64,000 nt of DNA, from assembly GCA_026724425.1 (NCBI GenBank), contig JAIUCV010000018.1, positions 3,922,942 to 3,986,941 of the forward strand, read 5' to 3'. The notes beneath the pieces are model-generated. The model saw nothing but the letters and a program-made list of their open reading frames with translations, ran no database searches and was not told the DNA's origin. Positions 22,083 to 33,800 of the stretch are shown here, in pieces. Origin of the DNA: Erythrophleum ivorense. Lineage: Eukaryota; Streptophyta; Magnoliopsida; Fabales; Fabaceae. The number at the start of each line of letters is the position of its first letter. The first letter of the stretch is position 1. A program made the translations under genes and the position numbers.

Positions 22083-23361
22083 TGCTCTGTTTAGATGGAG
22101 GAAGAAAAAATGGCAGAAGAGAAAAGTATAGACAAAAGGAAGAGGAGAGAAAAATGAGGAGGAAATATTTTCTTTCAATGTATTTGGAGGAATGGAAAGA
22201 AAATGGGGAGAAAAGATGTGTTTTTATGACTTTATAATGATAATAATTTTCATATTTTTAGAAAGCATGTTTTAAATATAAATTAATTACTTTGAATTTA
22301 GACACATATTTGTTTAAAAGAAATAAGAATAATAAATTTTAAAAAAATTTATGAAATTTCTATTTTATTTTTTAAAAAAAAGTTTAGTTAAATAAAAAAT
22401 AAAAATAATTGTAAAAAATTTTAAAATAATTAAAAAAATTATTTAAAAATATAATCAAAATAGTTTGTGATAAAAAAATCAAACTTAAATTTTAAAAAAT
22501 ACATAGTTTAAATTAATTAAAATTTATTTTTTATAAAATTATTTATTCATACTTATTTTAATATAATAAGTATAATTTTTTATTTTAAAAATTTAAAAAT
22601 ATCATTCTAAAATATATTAATTACTTTAAATATAATATATATAAATATAATAAATATTTTATTTTAATATATATATATATATATATGTCAAAGGATGGGA
22701 TGATGTAGTTCATCCCACATCATCCCATCCGACCAAATGTCTGACTGTGTTTTGGATGCAACCACAGTCGATTTGTGGTTTTTTTTAAGTATAATTTATT
22801 AATTTTATTTTAAAAATATATATCAATATTTTATAAAATATATCTATCATTAATTAATTTTATGATAAAATTTTAAATAAATAATTATAATATTAATTAA
22901 TTAATTAAAGTATAAAAACTTTTTAAATGAATTTTTCTTTATTTATGATTGCATTACATGACTCTTTTTTTTCTTTTGACATATAATTTATTGATTTTAA
23001 AATTAAAAAATATTTAGAAAATGTATTTTTTAAATTAATTAAATTTTATTTTTAAAAAATTATTTATAAATTATTATTTTAATAAAATAAATATGATTAT
23101 TTTATTTTAAAATTTTATGAATATTATATATATATATATATATGTTTGGGCAAAGACGAGGGCATGCAAAAAAAAATTGCCATTTTCTCCTCACATCTCT
23201 TTGATTATAGAGAGAAAAATTTTGCATGAGACTTATCGTGCTTTTTTTTTCATTTTTTTATTTTCTTCTCGATTTTCTCTCCAAGCAAAACAGGAAATAA
23301 TTTTATTTTTCTCTTTCCCTTTTTTTTTTCTCTCCACTGTTTTCTCGATCCAAACGCATTG
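22083..23361. mobile_element. AT-rich MITE-like insertion
   Basis: Present in copy 2 of the duplicated segment and absent from copy 1. Its ends are related inverted repeats (AATGCTCTGTTTAGAT left; reverse complement AATGCGTTTGGATC right). TAA stands at both edges (22080-22082 and 23362-23364), which fits a PIF/Harbinger-type TSD. The interior is almost pure A/T with two (TA)n runs and a strong hairpin. The inverted repeats differ by a 2-bp gap, so the exact ends are uncertain. Confidence 0.45.
22693..22730. repeat. GC-rich 14-bp hairpin beside a (TA)n run
   Basis: Perfect inverted arms GGATGGGATGATGT (22693-22706) and ACATCATCCCATCC (22717-22730) with a 10-nt loop. A (TA)n tract lies directly to the left. 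It may mark the joined ends of a smaller element. Confidence 0.7.
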
Positions 23362-24736
23362 TAAGTCGCTTTCTTTGGAGAGATCTTCTTACCCACACAT
23401 TGATATTAAAAAGTTGATGACCACCCTCATAGGACACAATGAAACTTTTGTAAATTCTTTTATTAGCAATATCAATAAGTTCTTGAACACTCTTATATCT
23501 TGAAATTTATACTTTTAAATTTTTAAATTTGTTAAACACTTTTGTCATTTATACTTTATAAAGTTATATATTTTTAAGCCTTTCTGAATTTCTTTCTTTT
23601 TTACCAAAATAAATAAATCACACTCACAAATAGGTTGCAATATTTTGAAGGAGTAGATTTTAGTTCAAACCCTAGAGTACAAAAAGGTCCTAAGTCATTT
23701 CTTATGTTAATTTTGTCTTCATAAATATTTGTCTTTTTATACACCCTTTTTCTCACCTGAATTTTTTCTTTACTCCTTTTTTTGGCACGTGTTTCATATA
23801 AAGAGTAATCAAATCAGTTAAAGGTTATAACGAGGAATTTTGCATAATTAGATTGGATAATAGTTTCTAAAAATGGATATTATGGGATACTTTAATTATA
23901 AGTTTCCCACATTCAATCCATTTTAGAACCTATCTTTTTGTTTTTTTTTTCTTCACAAACCAATTATTCCATTTTTTTAGGAATGATTAAAAAAATTTTC
24001 CTCTAATTTTAAAAAGAATAATTTGAAGCAACTTAATTGAATTGTTTTTCGAAATGATTCTTGAAAATCATTTTTCTTTTTCTTTTTCAGCCACATGCGG
24101 GTCACATTTGCTCCTCTGAGCATTAGATGTGACACAAATGATGTTATAGGAATTGAAATATTCCTTAATAAGTCACAAGGACTGTTAAGCAGTCTATATT
24201 AATAAAAATGTTAGAGAGATTTAATATGTTCAATGTTCAACAAAAATAGTTTCAATGATGTTAAAATGCTTGGCAGTCAATATATTCTTGATTGAATTAC
24301 TAGAGAGTTGTATCATACGTTCACTTACAGTAAATTTTATCATTTGGAAGTGATTGATATTCAGATTCAGAGTATATAGATTCAAAAAAATCTATTCGGT
24401 TACATGTTCTTTTCATGCTACATTATCAATATTCATGGTGTTTTTCGATTACTTCAACGAAAATGAATGAATGGGGTCAATTTCTAAAGAACGACGATTC
24501 GTCCATTTTTTGATATTTTTTGGTCCATGAAAATTTTAATTTTTCCAAATGTCTGAAAACATATTTATGATAGTGGAGCCTCAGAGTGAAGCTCTTATCT
24601 ATCTCTCACCAAATAAACTTCATGTGGCAGCTTAAATATTACGCCAGTCACTATTAATTCTGCTTAGTTGAGTAAGTCTATTTATTACAGGGACGGAAGC
24701 AAGTCCAGCATCCCAAAGGCCTTGAATTCCACTGCA

Positions 24737-24835
24737 TTATTGCTCTTGGTGAATTCCAGCGTTGGGCTTGGGCTTGGGCTTGGGCTCCAAAATAGCTAGA
24801 AGTGTCACATGAAAAATCTCATATTCCCGCTTGTG
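24737..24835 (-). CDS. FKBP-like gene, terminal exon
   Basis: Acceptor GTTTGGCAG precedes CAC AAG CGG. 32 codons then TAA at 24737-24739. It encodes EIFHVTLLAI, the last strand of an FKBP fold, and a (Pro-Lys)3 tail. It enters in phase 0, exactly where exon 29021-28924 leaves off. The 4.1-kb intron before it contains the whole 25.3-28.7 kb copia element. Confidence 0.7.
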   Translation of the reverse strand, partial: HKREYEIFHVTLLAILEPKPKPKPNAGIHQEQ

Positions 24836-27800
24836 CTGCCAAACCTTTTTATTAAAAAAAATATAGAAAACTTTATATCCACTCCAAGATTAGTTAAGTC
24901 GAAAATATTAAATGTAAGAAAGAAAGTATAATAAGTAATCAAATCTTATTAGTAAGTCATATGCTTTATATTTTCCAACATTACATATATTTTATTGCAC
25001 TCATAAATACATGCCTTTTTTTTTCTGTAACGCAAAGTGCTCATTTGATTTCAAAGTGTGCAGAAAACTCAGACTAAAAGTTCCTACACTATTTGAAGAA
25101 ATATATTTTTATGAAATATGTAAGATCTTTAAAGCTTGAAGTAAAGTCTATGCAACTATATTTATGAAGCATAAACTATTTATATGTCTGTCTGTGTGTG
25201 TGTGAAAGAAACGAGGGAGATGTTCAAACTAAGTTCCACAAAACGTAGACTGCAGACTATTCTTAAACTGGGCCTAGTTAAGGTGCCGAGTTAAGTGAGA
25301 AGATTTGGATAGGGACTTTACACTAAAGTAATAAAATTCTAAATAAAGTGTTAAGGAATGAGAAATAGTAGACAAAATATTTAACGTGGTTTGGCTTTTA
25401 GCCTATGTTCACGATAATGGTGAGGAGGAAATTTCACCAAAGAAAGGAAGTAGAGATAGAAAAATGGTTTAACTGAACGTTCAAAATCATACCCTAAAAA
25501 TACATCCAAATATCTCACAATAATTTTCTTATAAAAAGTACATATAATATCCATACGAAATACACAAATGAGGATAAACACTTGAACACAATTGCAACCA
25601 AATGTTTCAAGATCCTCTACCTTGCTCCTTCTTGCTAATGTGTCATAGCATGAAGGAATTATATAATTGTCAATATCCAAAATGTTAGTAATAGGTAAGC
25701 TTTGTAGAAGAAGTTAAACTAGTTCTACAAAAAATCAAGTTCTGTAAAATAAGTTAACTTATCTCTACAAGTAATCCATGTCTTGTAGAAGAAGTAAATC
25801 AAAATCCACTAACGACTTCTGACTTATCAAAGAAGTAAATTCATATTCACAAGCAATTGATTCAAGCAACAAATAACGAATTTCCACTTGGCTTGGATTT
25901 CACTGAATTTAACAAAACTCACTTCACCTTTCCCAAAGTGTTCTCAACAACCAAACTAGGTTGCTAGAAAACACCAATCAAGCTAATACAGTTTTCGAAT
26001 CTGGTAACTAATAGAGGCTTTATCAAATACCAACCGATGAATTGCAACTGATCATCAGTGAACTTAGTCCGCCTGTGATATATACCACTCTGAATATCAC
26101 AGTGGACAACAATCACTCTTTGATCCAAGCCAAGGTAACCATAACAGGCTTCTAGGCCAAATGGTCCCCTAAATGGCTTTTGTTCACTGCCATGTATTTT
26201 GCCGCATTTGCACAAATGTAGGCTATGATTCAGCCTCCCATCCCAAGGTTTTAAAATGCGAACCGTATCACATGATGCGGCCGCAATATTGCAGATGCGA
26301 TCCGCGCCGCATCCACAATAATCCGCAATGTAACAGTCCGCAACACCTGCAACAGGTTTTATAATTTTCGCAACGGCCGCAACCGCAACACAGTCGCAAC
26401 CACAATTTAAAACCTTGTCCCATCCTAATGGCGAAACCAACAATAAATATATGATTAGTGATAAATCCTCACTTTAACCAAAGTCACCAATACTCTTAAA
26501 ATCACAAGAGACTAAAAAATAGAAAGAATGTGGTCAAGAGTTCGCATTGTCACAAAGAACTCTTATCGTTCAACAGAACTCGTTTTTGGTAATGCAACAC
26601 TCAATGATCTATTCCAAAAACTCTTGCCATTCAACAGAACTTTTTTTCTCAAAGCTAACGATCTTCCTTAGCCATGTGCCCAAGTCACATAACCACTGAC
26701 TGCTATCAGAATCTCGCCTACACGAATTGACTGCAGCAAAACTTGTAAGGTGAACGTATTGCTGACCAAAGTTTTAAAATATGGACCGCATCACATGATG
26801 CGGCTGCAATATTGCGGATGCGATCCGTATCGCAGCTGCAATAATTTGTAACGTAACAATTTGTAAAGTCATAATATATTTTATAATTTTTGTAACGCTT
26901 GCAACCGCAATGTAACTGCCACCGTAACCGTAACCGCAGTTTAAAACCTTGTTATTGACTTTATTGCCTCTCACAAGGAGAAGAGCACCCCTAGAGATAT
27001 TCAAAACCTCACCTTCAGTATTGGATCTAAAACCTTTAGCATCTAAAACACCAAAGAAATGAGAGGTTGATATCCAAGTCAGCAACATGCTTGACATTGA
27101 ATAGTGTTCTAATGACGCCATCATGCATCTTACTGTGAAATTGTGAACGGTACTTTTTCCTACGATCTTGCATGGTGCCACCTGAAACAGACTTGCAGAT
27201 GTAAAACCAATATCTGTTGGGACACGTGGCAAGAGCACCTAGAATCTAGGAATCCTCTCATCGGAGTGTGTGGATCTATTATCAATCTCCGACGCAAAAT
27301 TTGTACCCCACCCTCAACTTTGGCTAGCGTCGGCGACCGCATCAGTCTGCTTTTGATCTTGATTAGGACTATTCTGCTTCTTCTTCAACTTCAAACGCTC
27401 TAATTTAATATGTCATGTCCTTTTTACGACAGTAATTACAGTTTCTGCTTTTATAACGTGAATATAATTATATACCCAGGGTGCTTGGTGTTTATTACTA
27501 CTCAAATCCCCATCATGGGCCTTTCCTCTTGCAAATAAACCTGATCTTGGTGAATACTGGTATGGAAAGATTTGGCATTTTTAATGTTTATAAAACATGG
27601 TCTCCCTCAATGCCTTGTACAAGGGCGGTAGTAAATATAGTAACAACAGGGCTTGACCTTCCCTACTAATCTAGACGTCGAGTTTGCTCAAATCAATGAT
27701 AATAGAACTTAACTCACTAATGTGATTTAACTAATCTAGCTTTAACTATATGGAGTGCATACAATCTTTGTTTCAAAACTAGTCAATTTGCCAATGACTT

Positions 27801-30800
27801 TGTCAAGTATAACTACTCCTACTTAGTCCACAACTCAACGGCGGTGTTTTCTAAAATCACCTTCTGTAGGACGTTGTTAGACAAACATAACTGAATGGCT
27901 TTTTCATCCAAAACATTTTCACTTGTTGTCTTTCGTCTCAATGGACTGCTTTTCTTGGCTTGAAAAAGCCTTTTTAAGGCTATTTTGCATCAATGAGCCC
28001 TTCATTGGGACTTGCTAGCTAGATGGCAAAAATCATGCTCGCACTGAATTGTTCAATTTCAAACTTCATTATAGACATCTCGATAAAATCTACCAGATAT
28101 ATGAAATGGCCATGACACCAATTTGTTGGCAACATGCAGAATTAGCCCCAAAAGCAATTTGATCGGTAGTAACAAAATCTAAATGAAGTTACATGGAATG
28201 AAAAATAGTAGACAAAATATTTAACATGGTTCATCTTTTGGCCTACATCCACGGGCAACGGTGAGGGGAAAAGAAAACAAATGAAGGTATCAAAGTGGTT
28301 GAAATGAACACTTAATACCACACCCTAAATACACTCAAATACCTCATAATAATATTCTCGCAAGAGGGGTTTATAATCCCCACACCAGAATACATAAATG
28401 AGGACACACACTGGAGCCTCAAGCTCCACCTTGCACTTCCCTTGTTAGTGTTGTGTGTTTCATACGGTTATCATGCATGCTTAATTATTGCATGAAGGAA
28501 GGGTACAATGGCCAATACCCAAAAAAAAAAGCCACCAATAATGGGTAGGGTTCCTATAAGTTGAACTATTTCCACAAACAGTCAAGGTATTGTAAAATAA
28601 GTTGACCTATCTTCATAAGTAATCCGTATCTTGTGGAAGAAGTAAATAAAAATCTACAAACAACCAATATCTTGTACGGGAAGAAATTCCAAGTCCACAA
28701 ACTGTTAATTCAAGTCACAAATAACAGCCGGAATAATTTACATTGTATCAAATTCAAAAGAAAATCAATTTATGTTAACGGGTTATATAATGAAATTTTT
28801 ATACAAATATTAACATCTCTAATTCGCTCTTTTAGACCAAAACTTTTTATTATAAAAATAAAATGAAAAAAAGAAATTCATGCTCCAAAATTTCGAAATA
28901 CATGCTTGAGATGAGAGACTTACTTTCCAATTGTTTGGCATATTTTGTGGACAACGATCTGGTGGGATTCTGAGTTCTCTTGTTCCTTCGATTTTCATTC
29001 CGCGAATCCCATCGTCAAATCCTGTATGAACTTTTCTTCATCTTTGCTTTCTATGATCAATATGTCTTTTTTATGTTTTACTTTTCGCTAATTCGTTAAA
29101 ACTTAAAAGGAGATCCAAGACTTGAGGAAAGGAAAATAATCAACCCCACAAGCAATTAGTCATCTGACTTCCAAGTGAGAGATAAGACAATATTTAAAAT
29201 AACAACAATAATAACAACAACAACAACAACAACAACACAAAACTTGACTAAATTACACATGATGTCCTTTTAATTTATTTTTTTAATAATAAAATTAATT
29301 TTTACATAATATATTTTTTTTTCTAAAATAAATTTATTTAATTGTCTTTATTATTATATTAAGAGTAAAATCATAGTATCATGTAATGTAAAAAGTTAAT
29401 TTAATTGACAAAATAAAGTAAAAGAAATTTTTTAAAATAATTTATCTTAAATGTCAGGGAAACTAATTAATTCTTTTAGAAAAAGAAAAATTTAATTTAA
29501 TTAAATTAAATTTTAAAGAGAATTGATACAACAACGTCGATGATGATAATGACAACGATGATAAGAGGAAGAGACGTCATACCTTGGCCATGTACATGTT
29601 GGCTGCCCAAAGTCAGGTCTAAAGGCCCCCTTTCATCTTCAACTTTACCTGGCTTACTATATAGTTGGTACTTGATTCTAACCTACACAATATATAATAC
29701 ATTTCATATATTTAAATTAAAATTTTGACAGAAAAAAATAATATTAGGAATTCCTATTAATTTACATAAGAATAATGTTAATTGCCAAATGCCTTTAAGG
29801 CAACTTAACACCATATTTTTAAAAATAATTTCACGATATTGGTCCTTTCATACTAGATATGTTGCGTGGTATATCAGTTGTGCAAGTTGTTATACGTAAT
29901 TATCCTGCAAGTCAAAATATTCTTAAGAAAATGAGTGAACACTATGTTGCAAATGCCAACATAAATAAATAATTAGAAATAACCCCACAAACAATTGCTG
30001 ATGGTCAAATCGATTAGTGGAGGTGCCTTGGGAACAACGACAATTTTAATAATGGAACCTGACAGCCCCATTTTTTTAATAAAGATCTTAAACAACTTTA
30101 TTTTTAACTGAGTTAATACACACGTATAAGAATTATGCTAACTTACCTTGTTGCCATTTCTTTCTAATTGATTAATTGCAACACGAAATAGAATAAAAGA
30201 AAAGAGAGTTAAATGTAGAAATTAATTGACTAAAAAAATTATGATTAGAGATAAAAATTATGGGGAATAAATAAACATTTCTCTTCTATATATAAAATAG
30301 ATTATCCATTAAAAAGAAGTGCATACGCCCAACCTTCGGTATTTCATTTCGACATCTGTAGAACTCCTAATCTCGTGTCGTAGGTAGGCTGTTTTATATA
30401 TAGAAGAGAAATACCAACAAAATAGATGGATAACAATATATCAACCAAAGGAAGAAAAAAATATAGCAAAGAGTATTACCGTATCTCCCGGTTTGGCGGT
30501 TCTATCACCTAGGCCATATATAATGTCCACGGCTTCAAGCTGCTTTGAACCATTACTGGTGCCTGCATTAGATATATAAATGTCCTCCGTTACGCAAGCT
30601 TGTGCGGCAGAAACAAATTTTATATATATGCCATGGAGTACGTATGCTAAATTTTTAAAAAAATTGATTAAATTATACTTAATTCTTTTTTTACATTCAG
30701 TTGCCCTCTAATTTATTTTTTATTAATAAAATTAACTTTATACACAATGTACATTTCTTTCAAAGGTAAAATTGTTTAACTATTTTTACTATTCTATATA

Positions 30801-33800
30801 AAAAAATCACAGTTGCAATTTCACATCAATAATTAATTTTTCTAATAATTAGGAATAAAATAACAGTCTCATATTATATGGAAAGTTAACATTGTTTATA
30901 GAAAATAAATTAAAAAAAATTTTACAGCTTAGATATTAAAATATAAAAAAGGTTGAGTATGATTTTTTTTTAAGGAAAAATAAGTATAATTTAGTGAATT
31001 ACCCTATATCATATTATTATATTAATTGCAAACATTGAGACACACTTAGATGTTCAATACATAGACTTAGTGATAATTCCCAACTGTTCATGTTATTGTG
31101 CATATTTTCTCTCGATAAAGATGATTTTATCCTCTAATTATAGGGTAAATAATACTATTATAGATAAAACAAACACACTTAGGATGAATAGTTTCATATT
31201 CACTTCTTATGTAAAAAATGATAGTTTTTGTTCTAATTTTAAGTATATTGAGAACTACTCACACTTTGCTCTTATTATAGGATGCATATTTAAGAGAAGA
31301 TTAAGCATTTTTATGTGAAAGAAGCTTCAGAGTGCTGGCTTCTACAATCTTAGGAAGCTTGCCACGCTCGGATTTTATCGAGCCACAGCTGAAAGTGAAG
31401 AAATTGCTTGTTGGGCACTCCGCAGTGCATCCTGAAATCGCTGTGGCGAAATGTAACACAGAAGCACATCACCCCGTGGCGAGAATGTGATATGCCGCGG
31501 CGTGGGGTGATGCAAGCTACATTCCACGACGAGAGAAGAGTAAGGTTGCGGCACGAAACCACATAGAAGCAAACTTCATTGCGGCGCGATAAGTTGAGCC
31601 GCAGTGCGGATCATGTCCCTTGTATCTAGTAGCTAAACTCACCGCAGCGTGAGTTGGGGGGCTGCGATGCATATTCTTCCAGGACATAACTTTGCCATGG
31701 CGTGACGTGTTTTATCAACACAATGCGTTTTCCTTGTTGAAATTTTGAGGGTTTCTTGTTTTATATAGCCTTGGATACGGGGGAAGCTGCCACTCGGGTT
31801 TAGGGTTGTTTTTGTTTTGTTCCAAGTGTGTGGAGGCTGGGGAGAAGCTAAGAAGGCATTTTGAAGCAAAGGGAAGCTAGAGATTGAGGATTGAAGATGA
31901 AACCATCTCATTTTTGAGTTTCTTCTTCCTTCTGTTTTTATCATTTGTCTTGATGTATTTGACTTTTGCTTCAACCTTGTCTTTGATTTTTATGATCATG
32001 TATAGCTAAAATATCTCTAATATAGGATTATTATGAACTCTTGTATGGATTAATGGTTGTTCTTCATTCTAACTTTGCAATTAATAGTTAATATCTGTTT
32101 ATTCAACTTCATGCTTTTTGATTGATTGGCTAATAGTTAGATTGATTTGATACCTTACTTGAACTTGGGAAAGGGAAAGGGAGGTTAGATCAAAAGTTGA
32201 GTGTTGTGGGTGCTTGAAACTTGCTAGGGTAGGTGGATGGTTTAGTTACTGAGATAGGAATATACTCAATAATCTCACATGGTCCAATTAGGTATTGTGA
32301 TAATAATTGAATCTTAGTTGGTTTTATAAGGAATTATAAAATTAACTAGGTAACCTTATATAAGATTTGGAAAAATACATATAGGAACAACTAAACCCTA
32401 GACCAACATGTATTACCATTGAAAGCAAAAGTACTGAATGTTAAGCCAATTGTTATGAAGTACAAGAGGGAATAATAATCCTAGATGCTAATATTCACCC
32501 AAAAATCTAAATACTAACCTCAAACTTTATATAGCTTAGAACTTATAATCATTTTTTTTAACACCAATTCTAAAAAATTAATTCGTTTGATTTAAGTTAA
32601 GGTATGAATTTTAGTACTTAACAATATTTTGACAATAAATCCTCAAAGGAATGATTTGCTCTTACGAAACATATACTTCCATATATGCTTCAAGTGAGCA
32701 ACACTTAGCTCTATATATTTACATACATATTATAGCATCACGTGGGTTTTCCAAGAAACATATTAAAGATTATAAATTATTTAACTATTTATGATATATA
32801 AATAATAATTATGGTATAATTATTTAACCATTAATAAAGTGGTAAATTAAAAGTCTTTTTTTTTTCGAAGTATTTGTTTAATTATACAAAAATTAATATA
32901 GAAGATGAAGTACTCTTCCCTCAAGTAAGATGATTTAAACTAAATCTTTCGCCTTCAGGACACTAAAGATGAAAAATAAACATGTCCAAATTAGATGATG
33001 AGGATGAAATATGAAAATTATAAATGTTTTATTTTAATATTATACTTAAAAATTTTACAATTGCTAATAAGTGTTATTGGAATTCATTTAATTATTATCT
33101 GTTAAAAAAAAGGTAAAATTATTATTATTTTTAATTTAAGGTAAATGTTAATTTCATTTTAGATATTTTATTTATGTTAATTTATCTTAATTTTTTCAAA
33201 AGTTTTGATTTCTTTGATAACATGACATCTAAATAATTAACAGAAAACATTAACGTTAACAAAAAAAAATATCTTACGTGATGTCTATATCATCCAAAAC
33301 AGTTCTACTATTGTCGCCTCATCATCTTCTACCTCCTCATCAAAAAAATAAAAAATAAAAATAAAAAACAAAAAACAAAAAAACCTCATATAGCAGAATT
33401 GAGAAATCCACCGCCCCTCCGTATCCAGACCACTTAGATTTTCACCCAAACAGTGAAAGCTAAACTAAAACTTTCGATTTCTAAGACATATGGAACTTCA
33501 AGAGTCAATCTCATCTCTGATTCCCCCCCCCCCCCCTTCTTTCTTTTTTTTTTTTTAAGTCAACACTAAACTCTTCTCTTCCTAGTATGTAGTCTAATGT
33601 CTCTGTATTGGCTTGCTTGGTTTCTTTGCTTGTGCTCTCAGGAACTTTTTTTGTATCAGTTAATAACTTAATATTAAACAAATTTATATAATAATTTTAG
33701 ACAATAATTTTATGTTTCTCTCAATAAGATTAATCTAAAACAGAAGGGACGAAATAGAGTATTTTTGCAAAAAAAAAAAAAAAAAATGGACTGAAATCTT

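Larger units (their letters stand above)
21207..24650 (+). repeat. dispersed segment, copy 2
   Basis: Partner of 2170-5086. It is interrupted at 22083-23361 by a MITE-like insertion. Its 5' part has an 89-bp tandem repeat (about 21288-21465) and AT-rich inverted repeats. No coding frame. The homology ends near 24645, about 90 bp downstream of the host gene's stop codon, which is on the other strand. Confidence 0.6.
25298..28726 (-). mobile_element. internally deleted Ty1/copia element inside an FKBP-gene intron
   Basis: Direct repeats of about 0.6 kb (about 25298-25878 and 28124-28726) flank minus-strand copia remains: gag, protease region and pre-integrase fragment, then directly RNase H. 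The integrase core and reverse transcriptase are missing, so it could move only with enzymes from another element. Two hAT MITEs are inserted in it. Both exons around it are intact. The TSD could not be read because the low-coordinate end is eroded. Confidence 0.75.

Noticed and set aside
23117..23503. Open frame of 128 codons, plus strand
   Set aside because: Starts in a (TA)n run and crosses a MITE boundary; composition is Phe/Ser-rich from T/C tracts.
31350..31572. Minus-strand open frames in the solo LTR
   Set aside because: They read the GC-rich palindrome cluster of an LTR flanked by a perfect TSD.
33285..33350. Acidic coding-like stretch as an extra FKBP exon
   Set aside because: No frame avoids a stop while fitting the phases of the neighbouring exons.
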